Of a DNA stretch of 45,073 nucleotides, positions 1 through 8,549 are shown one piece after another. A model generated the notes under the pieces. That model did no database searches, was not told the DNA's origin, and worked only from the letters and a program-made list of their open reading frames with translations. Numbering within the stretch: the stretch's first letter is position 1; the number at the start of each line of letters is the position of its first letter. Source of the DNA: Streptomyces sp. G44 (lineage in GTDB: Bacteria > Actinomycetota > Actinomycetes > Streptomycetales > Streptomycetaceae); contig NZ_JAFEXF010000040.1 of NCBI RefSeq assembly GCF_016905445.1, forward strand, positions 1 through 45,073, written 5' to 3'. Both the position numbers and the translations under genes were made by a program.

Positions 1-1
1 T

Positions 2-739
2 CGTCACCGCGGGCCCGCCGCCGCGGCGCTGGAGAACGTCCTGGTGGGGCCCGTGCCCGGCGGGCGGCACCTCACCGCGTTCGTGCCCGTGCCGGCCGGG
101 CGGCCCCTGGCGGTCCGGCTGCACCAGGCGCTGTGCGCCGCCCGCGAGGCCGTCGACTACCGGCGCGCCACCGGCCGCATGGACGCCTTCGACGGGGCGG
201 TCGAGGCCGGTGTGAGCCATGAGCTGACCGAGGCGATCGTGGCCCTGGTGCGGGGCACGGAAGGGGCGCGCGTCGCCGTGGAGTGGGCGCCCGGCGCGCG
301 GGTTCCCGAGGGGTGCGCGGCGCACGCCGAGCCCGTCGAGTTCTCGCCCGGCGACCTGACCGTGCTGCGCGAGGCGGGCGCCCGCTACCTGCGCGACGAG
401 CCGTCGGTGCCGGTGCGGATCACCGGGACCGTGGTGCGGATGCGGCGCTCCTCGCCGTGTGGGCAGGGCACGGTCCGGCTGCGGGTGATGGGCGGGGCGG
501 AGGTCCCGCACGTGCGGATGACCCTGGACGAGGAGTCGTACCGCGTCGCGGGCCACGCCCACCTGGTCGGGATGCCGATCCGGGTGCACGGGCGGCTGGA
601 GAGCCGGGGCGGGTTCCGGCGGCTGACGGAGGCGACCGGCGTGGTGCCGGTGCAGGTGGACGAGGGGGACCGGGACCGGCTCATGAAGTCGCTCCAGGAG
701 AATCCCGGCTTCTTCGAGGAGGCGTGCGACAGCGACTGA
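2..739 (+). CDS. Hypothetical protein, 5' end outside window
   Basis: The reading frame is open to the left edge, so the true start probably lies upstream; a GTG at 44 is the first candidate start inside the window but has no convincing ribosome-binding site. At least 245 codons are present. The N-terminal half is Arg/Ala/Glu-rich with no motif I recognise. The C-terminal third (from about base 400) reads as alternating short beta strands (VRITGTVVRMRR, GTVRLRVM, PIRVHGRLESRGGFRRLTE) and resembles a small OB-like beta barrel, which is a visual impression only. It ends 132 bases before thrS on the same strand. I cannot assign a function. Confidence 0.7.
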   Translation, partial: RHRGPAAAALENVLVGPVPGGRHLTAFVPVPAGRPLAVRLHQALCAAREAVDYRRATGRMDAFDGAVEAGVSHELTEAIVALVRGTEGARVAVEWAPGARVPEGCAAHAEPVEFSPGDLTVLREAGARYLRDEPSVPVRITGTVVRMRRSSPCGQGTVRLRVMGGAEVPHVRMTLDEESYRVAGHAHLVGMPIRVHGRLESRGGFRRLTEATGVVPVQVDEGDRDRLMKSLQENPGFFEEACDSD

Positions 740-871
740 GCGCGCCCGGTGCGCAGGCGCGCTTCCGGGGGCCGGAGACAACCGTTTCGCGGCAGGAGCC
801 CCCGGCTCGGTACGATTCCTGTTGCGCGCGCGGTGGAAAGCGCCGCAGCCCCCTTCTGCAAGGAGAGACCG

Positions 872-2851
872 GTGTCTGACGTCCGTGTGATCATCCAACG
901 CGATTCCGAGCGGGAAGAGCGCGTGGTGACGACGGGCACTACGGCCGCCGACCTCTTCCCCGGTGAGCGCACCGTCGTCGCCGCCCGCGTGGCCGGCGAG
1001 CTGAAGGACCTGGCGTACGCCGTGGCCGACGGCGACGAGATCGAGCCCGTCGAGATCTCCTCCGAGGACGGCCTGAACATCCTGCGCCACTCGACCGCGC
1101 ACGTCATGGCGCAGGCCGTGCAGGAGCTGTTCCCCGAGGCCAAGCTGGGCATCGGCCCGCCCATCCGGGACGGCTTCTACTACGACTTCGACGTCAAGGA
1201 GCCCTTCACCCCCGAGGACCTCAAGCGCATCGAGAAGAAGATGCAGGAGATCCAGAAGCGGGGCCAGCGCTTCTCGCGCCGCGTCACCAACGACGACGAC
1301 GCCCGCGTCGAGCTCGCCGACGAGCCGTACAAGCTGGAGCTGATCGGCCTCAAGGGCAACGCGGCGAACGCCGCCGACGGCGCGGACGCCGAGGTGGGCG
1401 CCGGCGAGCTGACCATCTACGACAACCTCGACGCGAAGACCGGCGAGCTGTGCTGGAAGGACCTCTGCCGAGGCCCCCACCTGCCCACCACCCGGAACAT
1501 CCCCGCGTTCAAGCTGATGCGCTCCGCCGCCGCCTACTGGCGCGGCAGCGAGAAGAACCCCCAGCTCCAGCGCATCTACGGCACCGCGTGGCCCTCGAAG
1601 GACGAGCTGAAGGCGCACCTGGAGTTCCTCGCCGAGGCCGAGAAGCGCGACCACCGCAAGCTCGGCGCCGAGCTGGACCTCTTCTCCTTCCCGGAGGAGC
1701 TGGGCCCGGGCCTCGCCGTCTTCCACCCCAAGGGCGGCGTGATCCGCAAGGTGATGGAGGACTACTCCCGCAAGCGGCACGAGGACTCGGGCTACGAGTT
1801 CGTGAACACCCCGCACATCTCGAAGGAGCACCTCTTCGAGACCTCCGGGCACCTGCCGCACTACGCGGAGGGCATGTTCCCGCCGATCGAGTTCGACGGG
1901 CAGAACTACCGCCTGAAGGCGATGAACTGCCCGATGCACAACCTCATCTTCAAGTCGCGCGGCCGCTCCTACCGCGAACTGCCCCTGCGGCTCTTCGAGT
2001 TCGGCACGGTCTACCGGTACGAGAAGTCGGGCGTCGTGCACGGCCTGACCCGCTCGCGCGGCTTCACGCAGGACGACTCGCACATCTACTGCACCAAGGA
2101 GCAGATGGCGGAGGAGCTCGACAAGCTCCTCACCTTCGTCCTGGACCTGCTGCGCGACTACGGCCTGAACGAATTCGAGCTGGAGCTGTCCACCCGCGAC
2201 GACTCCGACAAGTTCATCGGCTCGGACGAGGACTGGGCCGAGGCCACCGAGGCGCTGCGCCAGGCGGCCGAGAAGCAGGGCCTTCCGCTGGTCCCGGACC
2301 CGGGCGGCGCCGCGTACTACGGCCCGAAGATCTCGGTGCAGGCGAAGGACGCGATCGGGCGGTCCTGGCAGATGTCGACCCTCCAGGTCGACTTCAACCA
2401 GCCCAAGCGGTTCGGCCTGGAGTACACCTCGGCGGACGGCTCCAAGCAGCAGCCCGTCATGCTGCACCGCGCGCTGTTCGGTTCGATCGAGCGGTTCTTC
2501 GGTGTGCTCCTGGAGCACTACGCGGGCGCGTTCCCGGCGTGGCTGGCTCCGGTGCAGGCGATCGGCATCCCGGTCGGCGACGCGCACGTGCCCTACCTCC
2601 AGGAGTTCGCCGAGGAGGCGCGCAAGCGCGGGCTGCGGGTCGAGGTGGACGCCTCGTCGGACCGCATGCAGAAGAAGATCCGCAACGCGCAGCGGAGCAA
2701 GGTGCCGTTCATGGTCATCGTCGGTGACGACGACATGAACGCGGGCGCGGTGTCGTTCCGCTACCGCGACGGATCGCAGGAGAACGGCATCCCCCGTGCC
2801 GAGGCGATCGCGAAGCTCGTCGATGTGGTGGAGCGCCGCGTACAGGTGTGA
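872..2851 (+). CDS. thrS: Threonyl-tRNA synthetase
   Basis: Cytoplasmic class II aminoacyl-tRNA synthetase that charges tRNA-Thr. The chosen GTG is preceded by AAGGAGAG at 860-867 and gives 659 residues, typical for the family; the frame extends further upstream (to 749) but without a ribosome-binding site. An N-terminal TGS domain (about residues 1-65) is followed by the editing domain, carrying the [10 protein letters not shown] and CRGPHLP segments, then the catalytic core. Zinc ligands are visible as the Cys of AMNCPMHN, the His after [12 protein letters not shown] and the His of [11 protein letters not shown], and class II motif 3 is that same [12 protein letters not shown] segment. The C-terminal anticodon-binding domain is intact ([17 protein letters not shown] onward). 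It sits upstream of a HIT gene as in Mycobacterium. Confidence 0.97.
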   Translation: MSDVRVIIQRDSEREERVVTTGTTAADLFPGERTVVAARVAGELKDLAYAVADGDEIEPVEISSEDGLNILRHSTAHVMAQAVQELFPEAKLGIGPPIRDGFYYDFDVKEPFTPEDLKRIEKKMQEIQKRGQRFSRRVTNDDDARVELADEPYKLELIGLKGNAANAADGADAEVGAGELTIYDNLDAKTGELCWKDLCRGPHLPTTRNIPAFKLMRSAAAYWRGSEKNPQLQRIYGTAWPSKDELKAHLEFLAEAEKRDHRKLGAELDLFSFPEELGPGLAVFHPKGGVIRKVMEDYSRKRHEDSGYEFVNTPHISKEHLFETSGHLPHYAEGMFPPIEFDGQNYRLKAMNCPMHNLIFKSRGRSYRELPLRLFEFGTVYRYEKSGVVHGLTRSRGFTQDDSHIYCTKEQMAEELDKLLTFVLDLLRDYGLNEFELELSTRDDSDKFIGSDEDWAEATEALRQAAEKQGLPLVPDPGGAAYYGPKISVQAKDAIGRSWQMSTLQVDFNQPKRFGLEYTSADGSKQQPVMLHRALFGSIERFFGVLLEHYAGAFPAWLAPVQAIGIPVGDAHVPYLQEFAEEARKRGLRVEVDASSDRMQKKIRNAQRSKVPFMVIVGDDDMNAGAVSFRYRDGSQENGIPRAEAIAKLVDVVERRVQV

Positions 2852-2855
2852 CGTG

Positions 2856-2906
2856 GTCCCCGCCGGCGCGGGGACGCAAGGGGCGGTCCCGTCCGGGGCC
2901 GCCCCT
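2856..2906 (+). terminator. Two consecutive hairpins after thrS
   Basis: Directly after the thrS stop, GTCCCCGC (2856-2863) pairs perfectly with GCGGGGAC (2868-2875) across a 4-base loop. A second stem pairs AGGGGCGG (2879-2886) with CCGCCCCT (2899-2906), with further GC pairing inside its loop. There is no U-tract, as is usual in Streptomyces. This is a likely terminator separating thrS from the HIT gene, which has its own promoter-like element. Confidence 0.6.
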
Positions 2907-2927
2907 CGCCGCGTACTCCCCGGGGAA

Positions 2928-2933
2928 TATGCT
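2928..2933 (+). promoter_or_regulatory. -10 hexamer for leaderless HIT gene
   Basis: TATGCT ends seven bases before the ATG at 2941, so transcription would begin at or next to the start codon. No clear -35 and no ribosome-binding site are visible. The element overlaps an alternative upstream ATG (2929), which argues that 2941 is the real start. Confidence 0.5.
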
Positions 2934-2940
2934 GACCACC

Positions 2941-3492
2941 ATGACGAGTGAGCCGGAGCAGCAGATCGGAGTGGGTACGCAGGACGCGTTCCAGCGCCTG
3001 TGGACGCCCCACCGGATGGCGTACATCCAGGGCGAGAACAAGCCCACGGGCCCGGGGGCCGACGACGGCTGCCCCTTCTGCTCCATCCCCGCCAAGTCCG
3101 ACGAGGACGGCCTGGTGATCGCGCGCGGCGAGCAGGTGTACGCGGTGCTGAATCTCTACCCGTACAACGGCGGCCACTTGATGGTCGTGCCCTACCGCCA
3201 CGTCGCCGACTACACCGACCTGAGCGGCCCGGAGACGGCCGAGCTGGGGGAGCTGACCAAGCAGGCGATGACGGCCCTGCGCACCGCGTCTGGCGCGCAC
3301 GGCTTCAACATCGGCATGAACCAGGGAGCCGTGGCGGGCGCGGGCATCGCCGCGCACCTGCACCAGCACGTCGTCCCGCGCTGGGGCGGCGACACCAACT
3401 TCATGCCGGTCGTGGGGCACACGAAGGTGCTGCCGCAGCTGCTCGCCGACACCCGCGCGATGCTCGCGGACGCCTGGCCCGCGGCCCTGTAG
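2941..3492 (+). CDS. HIT-family nucleotide hydrolase/phosphorylase
   Basis: Histidine-triad protein of 183 residues. The catalytic triad is H139-L-H141-Q-H143 in AAHLHQHVVPRW, and the nucleotide-binding strand is NLYPYNGGHLMVVPYRH. C44-x2-C47 (CPFC) near the N terminus is a common zinc-type pair in this family. The mycobacterial member at the same position (between thrS and pgsA) is known as an Ap4A phosphorylase, so dinucleoside polyphosphate turnover is the likeliest role; this is inference from position and similarity. ATG 2941 is preferred over ATG 2929 because TATGCT at 2928-2933 looks like the promoter of a leaderless transcript. It converges with the minus-strand gene that ends at 3520, after a 27-base gap holding only a weak 5-bp stem. 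Confidence 0.9.
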   Translation: MTSEPEQQIGVGTQDAFQRLWTPHRMAYIQGENKPTGPGADDGCPFCSIPAKSDEDGLVIARGEQVYAVLNLYPYNGGHLMVVPYRHVADYTDLSGPETAELGELTKQAMTALRTASGAHGFNIGMNQGAVAGAGIAAHLHQHVVPRWGGDTNFMPVVGHTKVLPQLLADTRAMLADAWPAAL

Positions 3493-3519
3493 CACCGCCG
3501 GGCCGCGGGGCGCCGGCCC

Positions 3520-5175
3520 TCATGCGTCGTACACGTCTGCCTTCCTCGGCATCGGGTCCTGGACCGCCCCGCTGAGGAAGCCGGAGCGGGCGCCGAACTT
3601 CTCCGTGTTCACGCCGTTCTCCGCGAGGACCTTGATCGCCGCCGAGTGCACCACGCGCAGCACGGGCGTGGCGGCGCGCAGCGCGTCGTCGGCCATGAAG
3701 CGGTGCCGCCACGGCTTGTCGGCCCACGCGTGCCGCAGGCCGAAGGGCTCGGGCAGGACCAGCTTGCCGCCGAGGTGGTCCAGGAGCGGCGGGTACCAGG
3801 TGAAGGGGGCGCGCACGGCGAGGCGTACGACCTCGTCGGCGTCGATCAGCGGCAGATGCCGGTCGACGGTCTCCCAGAACTTGATGGCCTTGGAGACCGT
3901 CTTCGTCTTGGGCTCGGGCTTGGTGGTGAACAGGGGGTTCACCGGCCCCAGCGCGTGCCCGGTCACCTCGATGCGCAGCGTCTCGTGCAGCACGGTCACC
4001 GTGATGAGCATCGTGATGACCAGCTGGCCGTCCCAGAGGGTGAACTGGACGCCCAGGTAGTGGCGGTCGCCACTGCCGAACTGCTGTTCGTTGCAGATGC
4101 GCTGTATCTCGTGGCCGCGGATCTGGAAGGCCTCGACGTCGGTGCCGGTGGGACGGCTCACCGCCCCGGCGTTCTCCCCGATGGGGGAGACGATCCAGTG
4201 GTTTATCGACGGGGTCGGGAAGCCGCCGGTGTGCAGCGGACCGCGCTCCAGCATGCGGAGCTGGTCGTGCACCGCCCGTATGACGTCCCAGCTGCGGAAG
4301 GGGTGGATGTCCTTGCCCGGCTCGGCGGGCACCAGCTCCTCGGCCAGCTGCCAGCTGCCCCAGCGCGTGCCCATGCCCAATATGCCCTTGGGCCCGGCGT
4401 AGAACACGGAGTTGCTCTGCTGCTCGGCGGAGAGCCTGGCGAGGCCCTGGCGCAGCCGCTCGGCGGCCGTCTCGCCGGGGCTGCCCGGCACCGCCTCGGG
4501 GATCTTGGCGCCGATGCCGCCGCCCGAGAGCAGGGCCCCCCAGCGCTCGCGCAGGTCCCTGGCCGTGCGCTCGGCGATCTGCTTGGCCCAGAACCAGCCC
4601 ACCACCGGTGCGACGATCGAGACCCGCAGATACCAGGGCCAGAACCCGTCGAAGGGCAGCTTGAGCAGGGCGAGCACGGCCAGCACGCCCATGCCGACCA
4701 GGACCGCGGAGGCGAGCGCGCCCGCCCGCTTGTTCTCGCCCTTGGCGACCTGGCGCCTGATGGTGAAGACGAGCAGCCACACCAGCAGGCCGGGCAGGAA
4801 CAGCAGGCCGCACAGGACCATCACCGCAGTCAGCCAGCTGTCGCGCTCCTTGCGGATGCGGTTGGCCGCGAGGCAGTGCTCCACCACCGACTGCGGCTCG
4901 ATCCCGAAGGACTGGATGAGCGGCTTGCGGCCGCCGCCGAGCATCCGCACCTGCACGGTCCGCGCGAACGCCTCGCCCAGGTTCGGCCTGAACAGCGACC
5001 AGAGCCCGGGCTTCACCACGGACTTGTGCCACTCGCTGTTGGCCTTCAGGATCTCGTCGGCGTCTCCGTCCCGGTACGCCGCCGAGGCCAGGGCGTGGGT
5101 CGCCGCGGTCTGTCCCGCGGCGCCCGAGAGCGGCACCTGGGCCCCGGGCCTGAAGTCGAATACATCGTCCGCCAC
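3520..5175 (-). CDS. Multi-pass membrane protein of unknown function
   Basis: Encodes 551 residues from a GTG preceded by a GAGGGGG ribosome-binding site; upstream in-frame codons lack one. Hydrophobic segments lie at about residues 115-139 (LTAVMVLCGLLFLPGLLVWLLV), 153-171 (ALASAVLVGMGVLAVLALL) and 178-195. They are followed by a soluble region of about 350 residues that contains a WYPPLLDHLGG segment. The N terminus (VADDVFDFRPGAQVPL) is not a signal peptide, so residues 1-114 are probably cytoplasmic. I recognise no enzyme motif. With the EF-G2-like gene behind it, it forms a minus-strand pair interrupting the conserved thrS-HIT-pgsA order. It has its own promoter at 5276-5305. Confidence 0.9.
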   Translation of the reverse strand: MADDVFDFRPGAQVPLSGAAGQTAATHALASAAYRDGDADEILKANSEWHKSVVKPGLWSLFRPNLGEAFARTVQVRMLGGGRKPLIQSFGIEPQSVVEHCLAANRIRKERDSWLTAVMVLCGLLFLPGLLVWLLVFTIRRQVAKGENKRAGALASAVLVGMGVLAVLALLKLPFDGFWPWYLRVSIVAPVVGWFWAKQIAERTARDLRERWGALLSGGGIGAKIPEAVPGSPGETAAERLRQGLARLSAEQQSNSVFYAGPKGILGMGTRWGSWQLAEELVPAEPGKDIHPFRSWDVIRAVHDQLRMLERGPLHTGGFPTPSINHWIVSPIGENAGAVSRPTGTDVEAFQIRGHEIQRICNEQQFGSGDRHYLGVQFTLWDGQLVITMLITVTVLHETLRIEVTGHALGPVNPLFTTKPEPKTKTVSKAIKFWETVDRHLPLIDADEVVRLAVRAPFTWYPPLLDHLGGKLVLPEPFGLRHAWADKPWRHRFMADDALRAATPVLRVVHSAAIKVLAENGVNTEKFGARSGFLSGAVQDPMPRKADVYDA

Positions 5176-5228
5176 TGCCGCCCCCTCGCCGCGACGCCTT
5201 CGCTCCTGCGGCTCTTCCCGACTTCCCT

Positions 5229-5257
5229 GTCCGGCACACCTGTTGCCGTCCGGCACA
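5229..5257. repeat. Pair of 10-bp direct repeats in leader of membrane-protein gene
   Basis: GTCCGGCACA occurs at 5229-5238 and again at 5248-5257, a 19-bp period close to two helical turns. Both copies lie between the predicted promoter (5276-5305, minus) and the start codon (5175), a position suited to a regulator-binding site or an mRNA element. Confidence 0.5.
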
Positions 5258-5275
5258 TCCGTTGATCAGGTCATC

Positions 5276-5305
5276 AGCGTATCGGGCGCCACCGACATCC
5301 GTCAG
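5276..5305 (-). promoter_or_regulatory. Housekeeping-type promoter of membrane-protein gene
   Basis: On the minus strand, CTGACG (5305-5300) is separated by 18 bases from TACGCT (5281-5276), a good match to the Streptomyces vegetative pattern TTGACN-N17/18-TANNNT. It lies about 100 bases upstream of the GTG at 5175. Confidence 0.6.
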
Positions 5306-5360
5306 GGCGCACCGGAGTCGCCAGGGAGCACGGAAGACCGCCCGCCCCGACGGGATGGGG

Positions 5361-5397
5361 GGCGGCCGGGTCCCTTCCCTGGCCGGCTCCGCCCCGG
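5361..5397 (-). terminator. Hairpin downstream of EF-G2-like gene
   Basis: GGGGCGGCCGG (from 5361) pairs with CCGG and CCGCCCC (5385-5397) with a two-base bulge, just after the stop codon at 5404 in the minus direction. It probably terminates the EF-G2-like transcript ahead of the next minus-strand promoter. Confidence 0.5.
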
Positions 5398-5403
5398 GGC
5401 CAA

Positions 5404-7620
5404 CTACGAGGCGCCCCGCGCCTGTTCGCGGATCCGCTCCGACAGCTGAGGGGGCATCGGCTCATGGCGGGCGTACGTACGGCTGAACCGGCCGGTGCCC
5501 TGGGAGAGGGAGCGCAGATCCACCGCGTACCGGCCGATCTCGATCTCGGGGACCTCGGCCCGTACGAGGGTGCGCCCGCCCGATGCCTGCTCGGTGCCGA
5601 GCACCCGGCCGCGCCGGCCCGACAGATCGCTCATCACCGCGCCGACGTGGTCGTCGCCGATCAGCACCCGCACCTCGGCCACCGGTTCGAGCAGATGGAT
5701 CCGCGCGCCGGCCGCCGCCTCGCGCAGCGCGAGCGCGCCCGCCGTCTGGAACGCGGCGTCGGAGGAGTCCACGGAGTGCGCCTTGCCGTCCAGCAGCGTG
5801 ACGCGTACGTCGATGAGCGCGTACCCGGCGGCGACGCCCTTGGCCGCCTGCGCGCGCACGCCCTTCTCGACGGACGGGATGAACTGCCGCGGGACCGCGC
5901 CGCCGACGACCTTGTCGACGAACTCGATGCCGCTGCCGCCGGGCAGCGGCTCCACCTCGATCTCGCAGATCGCGAACTGGCCGTGCCCGCCGGACTGCTT
6001 CACGTGGCGGCCGCGCCCGGTCGAGCGGTCCGCGAACGTCTCCCGCAGGGAGACCTTGTGCGGTACGACGTCGACCTGCACGCCGTAGCGGCTGCGCAGC
6101 CGCTCCAGGGCCACGTCGGCGTGCGCCTCGCCCAGGCACCACAGGACCACCTGGTGCGTGTCCTGGTCCTGCTCCAGCCGCATCGTCGGATCCTCGGCGA
6201 CCAGGCGGGAGAGCCCCTGCGAGAGCTTGTCCTCGTCCGCCTTGCCGTGCGCCTGGACGGCGAGCGGCAACAGCGGGTCCGGCATGTCCCAGGGCTCCAT
6301 CAGGAGCGGGTCGTCCTTGTCCGACAGCGTGTCGCCCGTCTCCGCGCGGTGCAGCCTGGCCACGCAGGCCAGGTCGCCCGCCACGGCCCGGGTGAGGACG
6401 CGCTGCTGCTTGCCGAAGGGGGCGGAGAGCGCGCCGACGCGTTCGTCCGCTTCGTGGAGGGCACGGCCCTCGATGCCCCGGCCGGCCAGGCCGTGGCCGG
6501 ATACGTGCACCGTCTGGTCGGGACGCAGGGTGCCGGAGAAGACGCGCACGAGCGAGATCCGGCCGACATACGGGTCGGAGGCGGTCTTGACCACCTCGGC
6601 GGCCAGGGGGCCGTCCGGGTCGCAGGTGAGCGCGGGCCGGGCCTTGCCGTCCGGCGTGGTCACGGCCGGCGCGGGGTGCTCCAGCGGGGTGGGGAAGCCG
6701 CCCGTGATCAGCTCCAGGAGCTCGACCGTGCCGATGCCCTGGCGGGCGCCCTGCGCGGCGGGCCCGGCGGCCAGGACGGGGTGGAAGACGCCGCGCGCGA
6801 CGGCACGCTCCAGATCCTCCACGAGTGTCTTGTACTCGACGGCCTCGCCGCCGAGGTAGCGGTCCATGAGGGACTCGTCCTCGCTCTCGGCGATGATCCC
6901 CTCGATCAGTGTGCCGCGCGCCTCCTCGATCACCGGCAGCTGGTCCTCGCCCGGCTCCGACTCCTTGCGCTCACCGGAGGCGTAGTCGAAGACCCGCTGC
7001 GAGAGCAGCCCGATCAGCCCGGTCACCGGCGCGTGCCCGTCCGGGCCCGGTTCGCCGTGCAGCGGCAGGTACAGCGGCAGCACGGCGTCGGGGTCGTCGG
7101 CGCCGAACGCCTCGGCGCAGCAGCGCGTGATGTCGGTGAAGTCGGTGCGGGCGGACTCCAGGTGCGTGACCACGATGGCCCGCGGCATGCCGACCGCCGC
7201 GCACTCCTCCCACACCATGCGGGTCGCGCCGGTGATGCCCTCGGTGCCCTCCGCCGCCGAGACGACGAAGAGGGCCGCGTCCGCGGCCCGCAGCCCGGCC
7301 CTCAGCTCACCGACGAAGTCGGCGTACCCGGGGGTGTCCAGCAGGTTGATCTTGATGCCGTCCCATTCGAGGGGCACCAGGGAGAGCTGCACCGAGCGCT
7401 GCTGCCGGTGCTCGATCTCGTCGTAGTCGGAGACGGCCGTCCCGTCCTCGACCCGGCCCGCCCGGTTCACCGCCCCCGCGGTCAGCGCGAGGGCCTCCAC
7501 CAGGGTCGTCTTGCCCGATCCGCTGTGGCCGACCAGCACCACGTTCCGTACGGACGCGGGGTGGTCGGCCGGCACTGCCCTGCCGGCGGCTCCGGGGTGT
7601 GCGTTCGCCTTGTCGCCCAT
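5404..7620 (-). CDS. EF-G2-like translational GTPase paralogue
   Basis: Encodes 738 residues from an ATG behind GGGAGG; the frame continues upstream without support. The layout is that of elongation factor G: G domain, domain II (around VSGHGLAGRGIEGRAL), domains III-V (KVSLRETF, HVKQSGGHGQFAICEIEVEPL, FVDKVVGGAVPRQFIPSVEKG). The nucleotide motifs differ from canonical EF-G: the P loop is GHSGSGKT (31-38, not AHIDAGKT), G3 is DTPGYADF (95-102) with Tyr99 where EF-G has the catalytic His, and G4 is THLE (152-155) instead of NKxD. The EF-G2 class in Mycobacterium smegmatis is reported to bind GTP without ribosome-stimulated hydrolysis, consistent with these changes. It is unlikely to be the main translocase; a regulatory or stress role is inference. 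Confidence 0.88.
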   Translation of the reverse strand: MGDKANAHPGAAGRAVPADHPASVRNVVLVGHSGSGKTTLVEALALTAGAVNRAGRVEDGTAVSDYDEIEHRQQRSVQLSLVPLEWDGIKINLLDTPGYADFVGELRAGLRAADAALFVVSAAEGTEGITGATRMVWEECAAVGMPRAIVVTHLESARTDFTDITRCCAEAFGADDPDAVLPLYLPLHGEPGPDGHAPVTGLIGLLSQRVFDYASGERKESEPGEDQLPVIEEARGTLIEGIIAESEDESLMDRYLGGEAVEYKTLVEDLERAVARGVFHPVLAAGPAAQGARQGIGTVELLELITGGFPTPLEHPAPAVTTPDGKARPALTCDPDGPLAAEVVKTASDPYVGRISLVRVFSGTLRPDQTVHVSGHGLAGRGIEGRALHEADERVGALSAPFGKQQRVLTRAVAGDLACVARLHRAETGDTLSDKDDPLLMEPWDMPDPLLPLAVQAHGKADEDKLSQGLSRLVAEDPTMRLEQDQDTHQVVLWCLGEAHADVALERLRSRYGVQVDVVPHKVSLRETFADRSTGRGRHVKQSGGHGQFAICEIEVEPLPGGSGIEFVDKVVGGAVPRQFIPSVEKGVRAQAAKGVAAGYALIDVRVTLLDGKAHSVDSSDAAFQTAGALALREAAAGARIHLLEPVAEVRVLIGDDHVGAVMSDLSGRRGRVLGTEQASGGRTLVRAEVPEIEIGRYAVDLRSLSQGTGRFSRTYARHEPMPPQLSERIREQARGAS

Positions 7621-7782
7621 GCCTTGCCTCCCGGTCACGTGCGCGGTGAGGAGGCACAGCCCCCTCGGGGATGCTGGCTGCTGCGGACGCGCTCGGGCCC
7701 GGTGCGGGGCGGCTCCGACGGCGCCCGTGGTGCTTTCGAGCTTTCCACTCGGCTCCCGGTGCGTCCATACGTCGTACGCGAT

Positions 7783-7823
7783 CGTGAGGGGGCGAGCCGG
7801 GCCCTCACGGGCGTGACTACGAT
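7783..7823 (+). promoter_or_regulatory. Dyad and -10 element upstream of pgsA
   Basis: CGTGAGGG (7783-7790) and CCCTCACG (7802-7809) form a perfect inverted repeat with an 11-base spacer. TACGAT at 7818-7823 is a plausible -10 about 54 bases before the pgsA ATG. The dyad covers the expected -35 region, where no consensus hexamer is visible, so it could be an operator; equally it could be a hairpin in a longer transcript. Confidence 0.4.
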
Positions 7824-7877
7824 GGGTCGGCCGGTGGCCAACGGGGCCACGCGGCGCACCGACCCCTCGGGAAGGCC

Positions 7878-8549
7878 ATGCTGAACAAGTACGCGCGTGC
7901 ATTCTTCACGCGTGTCCTCACACCGTTCGCCGCGTTTCTCATCCGCCGCGGGGTCAGCCCCGACGCGGTGACCTTCATCGGCACGGCCGGTGTGGTGGCG
8001 GGAGCGCTGGTCTTCTTCCCCCGTGGCGAGTTCTTCTGGGGCACGATCGTCATCACGCTGTTCGTCTTCTCCGACCTCGTCGACGGCAACATGGCCCGCC
8101 AGCTCGGCCGCTCCAGCCGCTGGGGCGCCTTCCTCGACTCGACGCTCGACCGGGTGGCCGACGGAGCGATCTTCGGGGGCCTCGCCCTCTGGTACGCCGG
8201 ATCGGGTGCGGACAACATCCTCTGCGCCGTCTCCATCTTCTGTCTGGCGAGCGGCCAGGTGGTCTCGTACACGAAGGCGCGCGGCGAGGCGATCGGCCTG
8301 CCCGTCGCCGTCAACGGCCTGGTGGAGCGCGCCGAGCGCCTGGTGATCTCGCTGGTCGCCGCCGGCCTCGCCGGCCTCCACGCGTTCGGCGTCCCCGGCA
8401 TCGACATCCTGCTGCCGATCGCCCTGTGGATCGTCGCGGTGGGCAGTATGGTCACCCTCGTCCAGCGGGTCGTGACCGTGCGCCGCGAGTCGGCGGAGGC
8501 CGACGCCGCCGCGCCCGGCCCGGGCCAGGAGAGTGAGACCGCGCAGTGA
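7878..8549 (+). CDS. pgsA: CDP-alcohol phosphatidyltransferase (phosphatidylinositol phosphate synthase)
   Basis: Integral membrane enzyme of 223 residues joining CDP-diacylglycerol to an alcohol, in this operon context inositol phosphate, to start phosphatidylinositol synthesis. The CDP-alcohol phosphatidyltransferase signature is complete: D66-x2-D69-G70-x2-A-R-x8-G83-x3-D87-x3-D91. Several hydrophobic helices follow (for example LCAVSIFCLASGQVV, LVISLVAAGLAGLHAF). The ATG has GGAAGG just upstream. The next gene starts inside its stop codon (GTGA overlap), and acyltransferase and mannosyltransferase genes follow, the arrangement of the actinobacterial phosphatidylinositol mannoside pathway. 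The C terminus is hydrophilic. Confidence 0.93.
   Translation: MLNKYARAFFTRVLTPFAAFLIRRGVSPDAVTFIGTAGVVAGALVFFPRGEFFWGTIVITLFVFSDLVDGNMARQLGRSSRWGAFLDSTLDRVADGAIFGGLALWYAGSGADNILCAVSIFCLASGQVVSYTKARGEAIGLPVAVNGLVERAERLVISLVAAGLAGLHAFGVPGIDILLPIALWIVAVGSMVTLVQRVVTVRRESAEADAAAPGPGQESETAQ

Noticed and set aside
2923..2950. GGGAAT upstream of the HIT gene as a second sigma-R promoter
   Set aside because: No GTT occurs at spacing 18 or 19. GGGAAT at 17113 and 33692 fails the same test.
5464..7884. 806-codon plus-strand frame opposite the EF-G2-like gene
   Set aside because: Antisense shadow; EF-G domain motifs are all on the minus strand.
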